Origin: Flammeovirgaceae bacterium UBA5008
GTDB lineage: Bacteria > Bacteroidota > Bacteroidia > Cytophagales > Cyclobacteriaceae
Direction of reading: 5' to 3'
Assembly: GCA_002398365.1 (NCBI GenBank)
Contig: DGYK01000068.1
Location: forward strand, 1-64,000
Length of the DNA stretch: 64,000 nucleotides
This document shows, piece by piece, positions 7,981 to 17,206 of this stretch. Below the pieces are notes generated by a model. The model was not told the origin of the DNA, searched no databases, and saw nothing but the letters and a program-made list of their open reading frames with translations. A program made the position numbers and the translations under genes. Positions within the stretch are counted from its first letter, which is position 1. Each line of letters begins with the position of its first letter.

Positions 7981-9579
7981 ATGAACGGGATCGTGCGTAA
8001 TGGAAAAAAACGATGGCTGCTAAGCGTGGTCGTAATGGCTGTTTCGCTCAGTGGCTTCACGCAGGTATCTCAACCAAATCGCTTCGAGAAAGAACAAAAA
8101 AGACGGTTTGGCGACTTCCATGTCGTGTCTCTGGAAGAACAGGGCCTTGCATTACTTCGCGATAAAGAAAAATATGAACAGGGTGATCGTCTTTGGGAGT
8201 TTACACAAGTAGATACGCTCTTGGCAGAAGTGTGGACCAAAGAACTGTCGGTAGAGCCGAAGTTTCGATTGGTAGGATACGACTATCGTGATAAAAACTT
8301 GTATTATTTATTTCGTGCGGGTGAAACCGATATGGGTGATTTAAAAATTGTAAAACTGGATCCACGAGACCGGCAAGTACTTGAATTTAACTACAAGCCT
8401 GAGTTGGCCATTCAACTTTCTCATTTCAATATTGTAGGCAACCAAATCCTTCTTGCGGGCTATGTATCGCGGCAACCCACGGTGCTGTTATTTAATATGG
8501 AAACCAATCAGGCAAAGATTGTTGCAGGCTTGCTGGCCGACAACACCGAAATATTGGATGTGCGTGCGAACATTAATAACACTTTTAATGTGATGATGAC
8601 TGAGCGACAGTCTAAAGCAAAAAAACGATTGATCTTAAAAACCTATGATGAAACCGGAGCGCTACTGCTGGATGATATGATTGAAGTAGATCCTGAAAAA
8701 ACATTGCTCTCGGGTATCACCAGCACGCTGGTGCGCGATGAATTGATGCTCGTAGGCACCTGGAGCGAAGGCATCGCCAAGCAGGCATCAGGAATTTTTA
8801 CCGTTTTGGTAGATCCCTACAACGAACAAAAGATCAACTATTACGACTTTGGCCAACTGACGCACTTCTTCGATTACATGACGCCCAAACGTGCAGCCAA
8901 AACAAAAGAGAAATCCGATTCGCGGAGGAAGCTAGGTAAGATACCTGATTTTAGAACCAACGTAATGCCCGTGCGGTTGGTAGAAACAAAAGACGGTTTT
9001 GTGTTTTATACCGAAGCCTACTACTCTTCTTCCATATCTAATAATCCAAACTGGAATGCGGCCAATCCTTACTATAATTATCCATACAGCATGTATGGAT
9101 TTGGTAGCCCTTATCGCTACGGATACCCATACGGAACCGGATACCCCTACGGAGGTTATCCGTATGGGAGTGGAAACACTTCATCAGAAATCAAAATGCA
9201 GATGGCCAGCATCTTCGTGCTGAGTAATAACGGTGAACTAAAGACCGATCATGGCTTCAAGTTGGAAGACACTAAGATTCCTTCTGCTGAACAGATCGCT
9301 GATTTTATTTTCACACCCTCTCGTGTTACGATTTTATTTTCCAAAGAAAATCAAATTCACTTTCAGGTATCGCAAGCTGATGGCGTGCAACTGATCAATG
9401 AAAAAAAAGAAATTCAGTTAACCCAGGCATCAGAAAGCACTCGGCCTGATAGCGAAGATGTGGCCACGGTCCGTTACTGGTACAAAAACATACTTTTTGT
9501 GTATGGCTACCAAACCATCAAAAATTCGGAGAAGGGAAATCGCGATGTATTTTACATTAACAAACTGAAGATTGATTAG
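7981..9579 (+). CDS. Secreted protein of unknown function, Tyr/Gly-rich insert (paralogue 1)
   Basis: A 532-residue protein with an N-terminal signal peptide (hydrophobic stretch at about 13-27 ending GFTQ). I do not recognise a family. The body is beta-strand-rich with repeated segments such as LKIVKLDPRDRQVLEF and ILLAGYVSRQPTVLLFN, suggestive of a propeller-like or repeat fold. Residues about 363-400 form a low-complexity loop rich in Tyr, Gly and Pro (repeats of YPYG). It is paralogous to the next gene: both contain LLF/LHY..QTNKAKV, a YDFGQLTHFF/YNFADLQNFF segment, and the ending KVFFINKxR or DVFYINKLK. It is probably periplasmic or exported. Confidence 0.82.
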   Translation: MNGIVRNGKKRWLLSVVVMAVSLSGFTQVSQPNRFEKEQKRRFGDFHVVSLEEQGLALLRDKEKYEQGDRLWEFTQVDTLLAEVWTKELSVEPKFRLVGYDYRDKNLYYLFRAGETDMGDLKIVKLDPRDRQVLEFNYKPELAIQLSHFNIVGNQILLAGYVSRQPTVLLFNMETNQAKIVAGLLADNTEILDVRANINNTFNVMMTERQSKAKKRLILKTYDETGALLLDDMIEVDPEKTLLSGITSTLVRDELMLVGTWSEGIAKQASGIFTVLVDPYNEQKINYYDFGQLTHFFDYMTPKRAAKTKEKSDSRRKLGKIPDFRTNVMPVRLVETKDGFVFYTEAYYSSSISNNPNWNAANPYYNYPYSMYGFGSPYRYGYPYGTGYPYGGYPYGSGNTSSEIKMQMASIFVLSNNGELKTDHGFKLEDTKIPSAEQIADFIFTPSRVTILFSKENQIHFQVSQADGVQLINEKKEIQLTQASESTRPDSEDVATVRYWYKNILFVYGYQTIKNSEKGNRDVFYINKLKID

Positions 9580-11077
9580 ATTTTTACTCATCCTGTTTCT
9601 GTTGACACCCTGTCTTGCCTACTCACAAATAGAACAAATGGGGCGATGGGAAGTAGGCATCAATGCTGATGATCCGGGCAACTATAAAGTATCATCGGTG
9701 GACAGTTTAGGATTACTGATTTATCATAAACTCAACAACCAGAGAGACGACCAATTGGAGTTAATCATGCTTGATACAACTTTGCACGAAAAGTGGAAAG
9801 GTTATATTACTATTGAAAAAGGATTAATTGTAACTAAAACAACAGCCTACAAAAACTTCTATTACATCTTGCTTCAGCGGCCGGGCTTTGCTGGTTTTGT
9901 GATGATCTCCCTTAACTTAAATACCGGGCTCTATACCACACACCTCATTAAAAATGCCATTCCGTTTACACCAAGCGAATTTCAGGGAACCACAGGTGCT
10001 GTTTTAATTGGCGGATATTTTAACTATCGTCCGCTGGTTTTGCACTACTCCTTTCAAACGAACAAAGCCAAAGTACTCCCCGGTTTTTTCAATGAGCCTG
10101 GAGAACTCACACAAATGAAGATAACACCGGACGGATCTATTGATGTGATTGTATCATCTAAAAACTTCGAAAAAAGAAAGAGCCTGTGGATTCGTAATTA
10201 CAATGCCGAAGGCGAATTGATCAAAAGTACGGTGCTGGAATCGCGGGATAAGAAAAACCTGATTTTTGGGCGATCCATTAAAATGCCAAATAACGAACAA
10301 GTAGTGGCCGGTGTGTACGGTAAAAATAGCGAATACTCTCGTGGCATTTTTGTAGCTGCCATCAACCCGGTTGGCGAATACACCATTCGCTACTACAACT
10401 TCGCTGATCTGCAAAATTTCTTTCGATATCTGAAAGCAAAACAAGAAAAGCGAATCAAAAAAAGAATCGAGCGCAGGCGAGTGAAAGGTAAAAGTACACG
10501 GTTCAGCTACCGCTTGCTGGTGCAGGAGTTGATTCCTTATCAAGATCAATTTGTGATGCTGGGTGAAGCTTTTTATCCTAACTATGTTTATCGCCAGTCG
10601 GGGTTTAACAATAATGGGTTCGGAAGAGGAGGCTTTGCCAACTACTCGAATTACAGAAATGAAGCCATCTTCGATGGATACCAATATACTCATGCCATCG
10701 TCATTGGTTTCGATATGAATGGCAAAGTAAAATGGGACAATAGTTTTGAGATCAACGATGTGAAGTCATTTCAACTGGAACAGTTTGTAAAAATCGCTCC
10801 CGGCAAAGACAACATTGGGTTGCTTTACTTATTCGAAAATCTGATCCGCACGAAAGTGATCCGCAACAATGAAGTGCTGGAAGGAAAAACTGCCGATGAA
10901 CTAAAAATATTCAGCGATGAAGGTATCGTGACGCGCGAGGATGCCAAAACGAGTCACTTGGACTATTGGTACGGCAACACGCTTTTTGCCTCGGGCGTAC
11001 AAACCGTTCGCAAATCAAAAGACGGCAGTTTGCCTTTCAAAAAAGTCTTCTTCATAAATAAAATACGCTACAAGTAA
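9572..11077 (+). CDS. Secreted protein of unknown function (paralogue 2)
   Basis: A 501-residue paralogue of the preceding gene, with a signal peptide (LLILFLLTPCLAYSQ) at residues 4-18. The frame opens with TTG at 9572, overlapping the previous stop by eight bases; no ATG precedes the signal peptide, so coupled initiation from TTG is likely. The same architecture is seen: strand-rich N-terminal half, the YNFADLQNFFRYLKAKQ segment, a basic stretch (KRIKKRIERRRVKGKSTR, about 291-308), then a Gly/Asn/aromatic-rich loop (about 345-365) where paralogue 1 has its Tyr/Gly repeat. It ends with KVFFINKIRYK. Function unknown; the tandem arrangement suggests the two proteins act together or diverged after duplication. 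Confidence 0.8.
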   Translation: MIRFLLILFLLTPCLAYSQIEQMGRWEVGINADDPGNYKVSSVDSLGLLIYHKLNNQRDDQLELIMLDTTLHEKWKGYITIEKGLIVTKTTAYKNFYYILLQRPGFAGFVMISLNLNTGLYTTHLIKNAIPFTPSEFQGTTGAVLIGGYFNYRPLVLHYSFQTNKAKVLPGFFNEPGELTQMKITPDGSIDVIVSSKNFEKRKSLWIRNYNAEGELIKSTVLESRDKKNLIFGRSIKMPNNEQVVAGVYGKNSEYSRGIFVAAINPVGEYTIRYYNFADLQNFFRYLKAKQEKRIKKRIERRRVKGKSTRFSYRLLVQELIPYQDQFVMLGEAFYPNYVYRQSGFNNNGFGRGGFANYSNYRNEAIFDGYQYTHAIVIGFDMNGKVKWDNSFEINDVKSFQLEQFVKIAPGKDNIGLLYLFENLIRTKVIRNNEVLEGKTADELKIFSDEGIVTREDAKTSHLDYWYGNTLFASGVQTVRKSKDGSLPFKKVFFINKIRYK

Positions 11078-11153
11078 TATCCCCATTACGGGGTGCGGGC
11101 GAAGAAAGCTTCCAAATTGGAGTTTTTAAAGGTTAAATTTTAACGATCCAAAA

Positions 11154-11182
11154 TTTGGGTTCAAGGTTTTTGCTTACCTTCG
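11154..11182 (+). promoter_or_regulatory. Putative Bacteroidota-type promoter for pyrR-pyrB
   Basis: TTTG at 11154-11157 and TACCTTCG at 11175-11182 are 17 bases apart, close to the TTTG-N17-19-TAnnTTTG consensus with one mismatch. The predicted transcription start falls only a few bases before the pyrR ATG at 11192, so the transcript would be leaderless or nearly so, leaving no room for a PyrR-binding attenuator ahead of pyrR. Confidence 0.5.
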
Positions 11183-11191
11183 CACCTGCGT

Positions 11192-11734
11192 ATGCAGAAA
11201 AAAATCGTCCTAGATTCTCAGCTCCTCGACATCACGCTCAATCGGCTTTGCCAACAACTTATTGAAGCCCATCACGATTTTTCTGAAACCGTCATTCTTG
11301 GATTGCAGCCACGAGGCATCTTTTTGGCTGAATTGATTCACGCCAAACTAAAAACACTGGTAAAAAAACAGATTCCACTTGGCTATTTGGATGCTACCTT
11401 TCACCGCGATGACTTCCGCAGACGGGATGTTCCAGCCAAAGCTAGCGAAACGCGGATTCCGTTCGCGATTGAAAATAAGAACGTAGTATTGATAGACGAT
11501 GTGCTCTTTACCGGCCGCACCGTACGCGCAGCTCTTGATGCTATGATTGCTTTCGGACGTCCGGCCAAAGTAGAGTTGCTCGTTTTAGTAGATCGCACTT
11601 CTACCCGCGACCTGCCCATCTCTGCCGACTACGTAGGAAAATATGTAGACACCCTTGAGTCGCAAAAAATATTAGTAGAATTAGTAGCCCAAGGGCACAA
11701 ACAAAATAAAATCTGGTTGATCAATAAGGATTAA
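11192..11734 (+). CDS. pyrR: PyrR-like phosphoribosyltransferase (bifunctional pyr regulator/uracil PRTase)
   Basis: A 180-residue type I phosphoribosyltransferase. The PRPP-binding loop VVLIDDVLFTGRT is at about 98-110, and ILGLQPRGIFLAE and the YLDATFHRDDFRRRD hood segment are characteristic of PyrR. The family converts uracil and PRPP to UMP and, in Firmicutes, binds pyr mRNA leaders in response to UMP. Whether RNA regulation occurs here is unknown, because no leader hairpin precedes it. It lies five bases before pyrB, so the pyrimidine operon assignment is strong. Confidence 0.93.
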   Translation: MQKKIVLDSQLLDITLNRLCQQLIEAHHDFSETVILGLQPRGIFLAELIHAKLKTLVKKQIPLGYLDATFHRDDFRRRDVPAKASETRIPFAIENKNVVLIDDVLFTGRTVRAALDAMIAFGRPAKVELLVLVDRTSTRDLPISADYVGKYVDTLESQKILVELVAQGHKQNKIWLINKD

Positions 11735-11739
11735 AAACT

Positions 11740-12663
11740 ATGTCAAAGCTAAGTCAACGGCACCTGCTCGGAATTAAAAACCTTACCCGCCAAGACATAG
11801 AACTTATTTTTGAAACAGCCGACAATTTCAAAGAAGTCATCAACCGACCAATTAAAAAAGTTCCTTCCTTACGGGATGTAACCATCGCCAACATCTTTTT
11901 TGAAAACTCTACACGAACCCGTCTTTCGTTTGAGTTAGCTGAAAAACGCCTTTCGGCCGATGTGATTAATTTCTCTACCTCCAACAGCTCGGTGAAGAAA
12001 GGTGAAACTTTGCTCGATACAGTCAACAATATTTTGGCCATGAAGGTGGACATGGTGGTGATGCGCCACGCCAGTGTTGGTGCACCTCACTTTTTGTCCA
12101 AGCACATCAAAGCCAATATTGTCAACGCGGGCGATGGCACACACGAACATCCTACACAAGCATTATTGGATGCCTTTTCTATTCGTGAAAAGCTAGGTGG
12201 TGTGGAAGGAAAGAAAATTGCCATCATCGGAGATATCCTCCACTCACGCGTGGCCTTATCCAACATCTTCGCATTGAAAAAACTCGGTGCCGAAGTAATG
12301 GTGTGTGGCCCGCCAACGCTCATTCCAAAATTCATTTCTTCTCTGGGCGTGAAAGTAGAGTGGGAAGTACAAAAAGCCTTGGAGTGGTGCGATGTAGCCA
12401 ACGTGCTACGCATTCAACTCGAGCGCCAGCAGATCAAGTATTTTCCTTCGCTACGCGAATACTCGCTGTACTATGGCATCACGAAAAAGACTTTGGACGA
12501 TCTGAAGAAAGAAATCGTGTTGATGCACCCAGGCCCTATCAATCGTGGAGTAGAATTGACAAGCGATGCAGCAGACTCCCACCACTCGATCATTCTCGAT
12601 CAAGTAGAAAACGGAGTGGCCGTGCGAATGGCGGTGCTGTATTTGTTGGCCGGTGCGAACTAA
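11740..12663 (+). CDS. pyrB: Aspartate carbamoyltransferase catalytic chain
   Basis: A 307-residue ATCase catalytic subunit, joining carbamoyl phosphate and aspartate to carbamoyl-aspartate in pyrimidine synthesis. The carbamoyl-phosphate site STRTR is at 57-61, followed by HPTQALLD and the aspartate-domain segment GDILHSRVALSN; HPGPINRG near the C-terminus supplies the conserved HPGP loop. Length is normal. It is cotranscribed with pyrR and convergent with lysS. No pyrI regulatory chain gene follows, so an unregulated trimer or a distant partner is expected. The carA gene for its substrate lies at 31.4-32.5 kb in a different unit. Confidence 0.96.
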   Translation: MSKLSQRHLLGIKNLTRQDIELIFETADNFKEVINRPIKKVPSLRDVTIANIFFENSTRTRLSFELAEKRLSADVINFSTSNSSVKKGETLLDTVNNILAMKVDMVVMRHASVGAPHFLSKHIKANIVNAGDGTHEHPTQALLDAFSIREKLGGVEGKKIAIIGDILHSRVALSNIFALKKLGAEVMVCGPPTLIPKFISSLGVKVEWEVQKALEWCDVANVLRIQLERQQIKYFPSLREYSLYYGITKKTLDDLKKEIVLMHPGPINRGVELTSDAADSHHSIILDQVENGVAVRMAVLYLLAGAN

Positions 12664-12723
12664 GATCTCACCACATTAAAGTCCAGCTTGCGCCTATGCG
12701 TGCAAGAACAACCTGAAACAATC

Positions 12724-14448
12724 TTACTTCTGCCAGCCTTCAATCTCTTGCAGCGTGGGATTTTGCACCGATTCTAATTTGAGTTTCTTACGCATGCCCG
12801 GAATGTCATTGAAAAGCTTGGTCGGCTTGATCTCTTTCAACTGTGCTTGCGAATGAACACCCAACTTGATCAGAATCGGAATTAAATCGGCTCGCACACC
12901 GGCTGCCTCCAATTCCTTCTGCGGATCGAGCTCTATATTTTTCTCCAGCTTCATCTGCGGGAAGAAAATCACATCCTGAATGGAAGGTGAATTCGTCATG
13001 ATCATCGACAAGCGGTCAATACCAATCCCTAATCCGGCTGTGGGTGGCATTCCGTATTCCAATGCACGCAAAAAGTCTTCGTCCAGTGTCATGGCTTCTT
13101 CGTCACCACGCTTGCCCAATTCCAATTGCTCTTCAAATCGCTTACGCTGATCAATCGGGTCGTTCAACTCAGAGAATGAATTACAAATTTCTTTGCGGTT
13201 ACAGATCGCTTCAAAGCGCTCTACCAATCCCGGCTTGCTGCGGTGCTTCTTCGCTAATGGCGACATTTCCAACGGATAGTCGGTAATAAACGTAGGCTGA
13301 ATCAATTGATGCTCGCACTTCTCGCCAAAAATCTGGTCAATCAATTTTCCTTTGCCCATCGTGGCATCGGCTGGCACATGCAATTGCTTACATGTTTCGC
13401 GAAGCGCAGCCTCATCCATTTCCGAAATATCAATGCCGGTAAAATGTTGAATGGCTTCGTACATCGTAAAACGTTTCCACGGACGTTTGAAGTTGATCAG
13501 GTTCTCGCCTACTTTCACTTCGGTTGTTCCGTGCAGGTCGAGTGCCACTTTCTCGATCATCTCCTCCACCAAGTCCATCATCCAGTAATAATCCTTGTAG
13601 GCTACGTATAATTCCACTTGCGTGAATTCAGGATTATGAAATCTTGACATCCCTTCATTACGGAAGTCTTTGGAGAATTCATACACACCATTAAATCCAC
13701 CTACAATCAAACGCTTCAAATACAATTCATTGGCAATTCGCAAATACAGCGTCATATCCAATGTATTGTGATGTGTTTTGAAAGGCTTGGCAGCGGCACC
13801 ACCATACAATGGTTGAAGGATGGGAGTCTCCACTTCCAAATATCCTTTGCCTGTCAGGTAACTTCGCATGGAGTTCACCAGTTGTGTGCGTTTCACAAAG
13901 GCATCGCGCACGTGTGGGTTCACCGTAAGGTCTACATAGCGCATGCGGTAACGTTGTTCCGGATCGGTAAAGGCATCGTGTAAAACAGAATTGCCCTGCT
14001 CATCTTTAGTTTCTTTGACAATCGGCAGCGGGCGCAGCGATTTTGAAAGAACTTTGAAACTGGTCACGTGTATGGAAACTTCCCCGGTTTGGGTGGTAAA
14101 CACAAATCCGGTTACACCGATGATATCACCAATGTCTAGTAACTTTTTAAATACAATATTATACAGTGTTTTGTCCTCAGTAGGGCAAATGTCATCTCTG
14201 CGGAAATAAACCTGAATGCGACCGGTTTCATCCTGCAGTTCGGCAAATGAGGCATTGCCCATCACTCTGCGGGTCATGATACGTCCTGCGATGGATACAT
14301 CCTTGAATTCCTGCTTCGGGTAGTTGGCATGAATCTGCTGTGTGGTCACATTGACATCAAATAATTCAGCCGGGTAAGGATTGATGCCGAGTTTATTCAA
14401 CTCGTCCATACTTTGTCTGCGGATGATCTCTTGTTCGCTTAGTTGCAT
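12724..14448 (-). CDS. lysS: Lysyl-tRNA synthetase (class II)
   Basis: A 574-residue class IIb aminoacyl-tRNA synthetase that charges tRNA-Lys. The OB-fold anticodon-binding domain (about 55-165) includes VSIAGRIMTRRVMGNASF. Motif 2 is around FRNEGMSRFHNPEFTQVE and motif 3 is GLGIGIDRLSMIMTNSPSI. About 70 extra C-terminal residues after the usual end contain a helix-hairpin-like segment (GVHSQAQLKEIKPTKLFNDI); such tails occur in Bacteroidota LysS. It lies 21 bases after the proline dehydrogenase stop and is likely transcribed with it. Confidence 0.96.
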   Translation of the reverse strand: MQLSEQEIIRRQSMDELNKLGINPYPAELFDVNVTTQQIHANYPKQEFKDVSIAGRIMTRRVMGNASFAELQDETGRIQVYFRRDDICPTEDKTLYNIVFKKLLDIGDIIGVTGFVFTTQTGEVSIHVTSFKVLSKSLRPLPIVKETKDEQGNSVLHDAFTDPEQRYRMRYVDLTVNPHVRDAFVKRTQLVNSMRSYLTGKGYLEVETPILQPLYGGAAAKPFKTHHNTLDMTLYLRIANELYLKRLIVGGFNGVYEFSKDFRNEGMSRFHNPEFTQVELYVAYKDYYWMMDLVEEMIEKVALDLHGTTEVKVGENLINFKRPWKRFTMYEAIQHFTGIDISEMDEAALRETCKQLHVPADATMGKGKLIDQIFGEKCEHQLIQPTFITDYPLEMSPLAKKHRSKPGLVERFEAICNRKEICNSFSELNDPIDQRKRFEEQLELGKRGDEEAMTLDEDFLRALEYGMPPTAGLGIGIDRLSMIMTNSPSIQDVIFFPQMKLEKNIELDPQKELEAAGVRADLIPILIKLGVHSQAQLKEIKPTKLFNDIPGMRKKLKLESVQNPTLQEIEGWQK

Positions 14449-14469
14449 AGTTTCTTTAACTCTAAATAA

Positions 14470-15648
14470 TTATCCTTTTCTTCTTTTCAATTCTTTCCGA
14501 ATCAGCGTCAACTCTCGGCTGCTCTGCCCGGCAACCGATGTGTTTTCTGAAGCTCTTCGCAGCAAGTATGGCATCACCGATTCCACAGGACCGTAAGGAA
14601 CATACTTGGCTACGTTATATCCGGCCTTCGCCAAATTGAAAGAAATGTTATCACTCATACCTAACAACTGGGCAAACCACACACGGTTGTCGTTGTTCTG
14701 CATACCATGTTTATTCATCAACACCGTTAAGTATTGGTTGCTGTATTCATTGTGCGATCCACACACTAGCGAGATACGCTGTTTGTTATCAATACAAAAA
14801 GCAAGTCCCTTGTTGAATGCATCATCCGTTGCTTGCTTGTTAGGATGGATTGGATTCGGATACCCCAATTTAGATGCACGCTCCGCTTCTTTTTCCATGT
14901 ACGCGCCTCGCACCATTTTCACACCCAGAAAATAATTGTGCATGGCCGCATCGTGAAAGGCATTGCGTAAGTTACCTAACATATCAGCCCGGTACATTTG
15001 ATAGGTATTAAATACAATCGCCTTTTGCAAATTGTATTTACGCATCATTTCGTATGCCAATGCATCAATCGGGTTTTGAATCCAACTGTCTTCCGCATCG
15101 ATCAGCACCGGAATACCCGCTTCAAATGCCTTTCGGCAGATTTGATCCACCCGGTTTCTCACTCGCTCGAATGCCGCTTGATCTTCCGCGGAAAGCGTTT
15201 GTGCTGCGTGTACTTTCTCTAACAAATCAAAAGCGGCTAGACCCGTCACCTTGAAAACACTAAAAGGCACAGCCGAATTTTTTTTTGCTTCATCGATGGT
15301 AGCGAGAATTTCTCGCGTAGTTTTATCAAACCCAGCCTCATCCTTTTCTCCCTCCACAGAATAATCGAGGATGGTGCCCACCTTAAACTTAGCCAGCTTT
15401 TCAATGGTGATTTCACTTTCCTCAATGGTTTCGCCTCCACAAAAATGTTCAAAAACCGTAGCCCGGATCATCCATTTTACCGGAAGATGCAGGGCCAAAC
15501 TCATTTTTGCCATAGAGGTAGCAATAGCTGAGGATGTGGGGTTATTGACCAGGGAGAAGATGAGGTTTGCTTTCTTCAACTCGCGGTCACTTTTGTAGGA
15601 AAAAGCAACCGAAGTATCGTCAAATTGAATTGAAGGAACTGTTTCCAT
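14470..15648 (-). CDS. Proline dehydrogenase family protein
   Basis: A 392-residue FAD-dependent proline dehydrogenase (PRODH barrel), oxidising proline to pyrroline-5-carboxylate and passing electrons to quinone. Recognisable segments are RATVFEHFCGGET, VFKVTGLAAFDLLEKV, the barrel segment PVLIDAEDSWIQNPID, YQMYRADML, KMVRGAYMEKE and a late SHNEYSN. The ATG at 15648 is chosen: the frame runs five codons further to a GTG at 15663, but that GTG overlaps a TATATTTG promoter element. The P5C dehydrogenase partner is not in the window. It lies 21 bases before lysS. Confidence 0.92.
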   Translation of the reverse strand: METVPSIQFDDTSVAFSYKSDRELKKANLIFSLVNNPTSSAIATSMAKMSLALHLPVKWMIRATVFEHFCGGETIEESEITIEKLAKFKVGTILDYSVEGEKDEAGFDKTTREILATIDEAKKNSAVPFSVFKVTGLAAFDLLEKVHAAQTLSAEDQAAFERVRNRVDQICRKAFEAGIPVLIDAEDSWIQNPIDALAYEMMRKYNLQKAIVFNTYQMYRADMLGNLRNAFHDAAMHNYFLGVKMVRGAYMEKEAERASKLGYPNPIHPNKQATDDAFNKGLAFCIDNKQRISLVCGSHNEYSNQYLTVLMNKHGMQNNDNRVWFAQLLGMSDNISFNLAKAGYNVAKYVPYGPVESVMPYLLRRASENTSVAGQSSRELTLIRKELKRRKG

Positions 15649-15662
15649 AGGCAAATTGGGCA

Positions 15663-15670
15663 CAAATATA
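15663..15670 (-). promoter_or_regulatory. Putative -7 element of the proline dehydrogenase-lysS unit
   Basis: On the minus strand this reads TATATTTG, an exact match to TAnnTTTG. No good -33 TTTG is seen at the usual distance. Its position would leave a leader of under ten bases before the ATG at 15648 and argues against use of the upstream GTG. Confidence 0.35.
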
Positions 15671-15787
15671 ACAGGGTGGCAGATTTTATTGTTTGAAATA
15701 ACCTGAAATCACCTGCCCTTATTAAAAAGTAAAGATTACCATGCGAAAGGGCATATTTCAGCTAATTTTAAGCTTGAATATTTCGAA

Positions 15788-16819
15788 ATGCACGGTCGGG
15801 TTATCATAGAATCTAACGCCAGTCAAATGCTGAGTGGCTTTCTGAAAGAGGTAACGTTTACACAATTAGCAGTTTTGGCGGACGAAAACACCCGCAAGCA
15901 TTGCTATCCACTCATTCAATCGGCTTTGCCACCCCATCAAGTTATTGAAGTGGCCGCAGGCGAAGAATTTAAAAATCTGAACACCTGCACCCACATCTGG
16001 CAACAGCTGACGGATTTGCAATTCGACCGCCATGCGATGCTGATTATCATTGGCGGTGGTGTTTTAGGTGACATGGGCGGCTTTTGTGCAGCCACGTATA
16101 AGCGAGGTATCAACTTTACATTGATGCCCACTACTTTATTGGCGCAGGTAGATGCCAGTGTTGGAGGGAAACTGGGAGTTGATTTCAATCATTACAAAAA
16201 TCATATCGGGGTATTTCAAGAGCCCGTGGCTACTTTGATTAGTCCTCAGTTTTTAGGAACCCTTCCCCATCGTGAGTTACGTTCAGGCTTTGCCGAAATT
16301 TTAAAGCACTGCCTGATCGCAGATCGGGCGAAATGGGAGGAGGTTATTCTGCATGACCTGAACCACCAAAACTGGGAAGAGTTAATCGCTCATTCGGTCA
16401 AAGTAAAGAAAGCGGTCACCGAGGCAGATCCCCGAGAAAAAGGGCTACGCAAAACCCTCAACTTCGGGCATACATTAGGACATGCGCTGGAAACATTCTT
16501 TTTAAACTCACCGAATCGGCTTTTCCATGGTGAAGCAATCGCCATTGGCATGATGACGGAATCTTTCATTGCCCATCAAAAAGAGCTATTGAGCAAAAAA
16601 GAGTTGGATAGCATCTGCCGCTATATTCTCTCGATTTTCGGAAAAGTAAATGACTCGACCGATCAAAGTCAGATCATCGCTCTTACGTTACAAGACAAGA
16701 AAAATAAGGGAGCTAAAGTTTTGATGGCACTTCCGCAGGGAATTGGGAAAGCCATTTGGGATGTGGAAGTAACGGATAAAGAGATGGCAGAGGCATTAAA
16801 CTATTATCAAAGCTTATAG
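15788..16819 (+). CDS. aroB: 3-dehydroquinate synthase
   Basis: A 343-residue enzyme of the shikimate pathway converting DAHP to 3-dehydroquinate with NAD and a divalent metal. The nucleotide-binding segment GGGVLGDMGGF is at about 88-98, followed by TYKRGI and LLAQVDASVGGKLGVD. The metal-binding histidines lie in NFGHTLGHALE and in FHGEAIAIGM. Length is normal. The other shikimate gene, aroA, is 0.4 kb downstream on the same strand, separated by a small gene on the opposite strand. Confidence 0.96.
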   Translation: MHGRVIIESNASQMLSGFLKEVTFTQLAVLADENTRKHCYPLIQSALPPHQVIEVAAGEEFKNLNTCTHIWQQLTDLQFDRHAMLIIIGGGVLGDMGGFCAATYKRGINFTLMPTTLLAQVDASVGGKLGVDFNHYKNHIGVFQEPVATLISPQFLGTLPHRELRSGFAEILKHCLIADRAKWEEVILHDLNHQNWEELIAHSVKVKKAVTEADPREKGLRKTLNFGHTLGHALETFFLNSPNRLFHGEAIAIGMMTESFIAHQKELLSKKELDSICRYILSIFGKVNDSTDQSQIIALTLQDKKNKGAKVLMALPQGIGKAIWDVEVTDKEMAEALNYYQSL

Positions 16820-16844
16820 CTATGATCTGAGCCTCAACCAAATC

Positions 16845-17036
16845 TTAGACGTAGTGTACGTCCGAGTCATCTTGCTTTTTGTTGTCTTTGCCGCCAAAGG
16901 TGTTTTTTAAATCTTCGGCTGCTTTCGAGACAAACTCTTTCGTTTTTTTCTTACGGTCTCCCGTTAATAACCAGGCTGCTAACAGGGCCCCGCCTGCTAC
17001 GCCCAATCCAATTGCGATTTTCTTTGAGGTGTTCAT
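16845..17036 (-). CDS. Small YtxH-like membrane protein
   Basis: A 63-residue protein with one transmembrane helix (about 6-25, GLGVAGGALLAAWLLTG), then a charged segment (DRKKKTKEFVSKAAEDLKN) and an acidic hydrophilic tail. This layout matches YtxH/gas-vesicle-like stress proteins, which are small and poorly characterised. The ATG is clear. It lies alone on the minus strand between aroB and aroA. Function unknown. Confidence 0.75.
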   Translation of the reverse strand: MNTSKKIAIGLGVAGGALLAAWLLTGDRKKKTKEFVSKAAEDLKNTFGGKDNKKQDDSDVHYV

Positions 17037-17206
17037 ATAAAAGCTTAACTGATTTTTAAAATAAATTGTTTCATCTCGCTTAACTATTTTCTCCGAAGTG
17101 CAGAATGATCTTACCTTTAAGCACTGTTTGATGTAAAATTAAAGTTCACCCAAACAGAAAATTAAAAAACGATTAAAAAAAGTTTATCACCAACTAGCTA
17201 ACCATC

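Noticed and set aside
9070..9180. Tandem DNA repeat around the Tyr/Gly codons, considered as a CRISPR-like or mobile repeat
   Set aside because: The repeat is in frame, irregular and explained by the YPYG protein repeats.
10154..10693. A 179-codon minus-strand frame inside the second secreted paralogue
   Set aside because: Antisense shadow; the plus-strand protein aligns with its paralogue over the same region.
12303..12716. Plus-strand frame overlapping the 3' half of pyrB
   Set aside because: Out-of-frame shadow of a fully conserved pyrB; low-complexity, Arg-rich translation.
12664..12723. Possible bidirectional terminator between pyrB and lysS
   Set aside because: Only a 5-bp stem (CTTGC/GCAAG) without T-runs.
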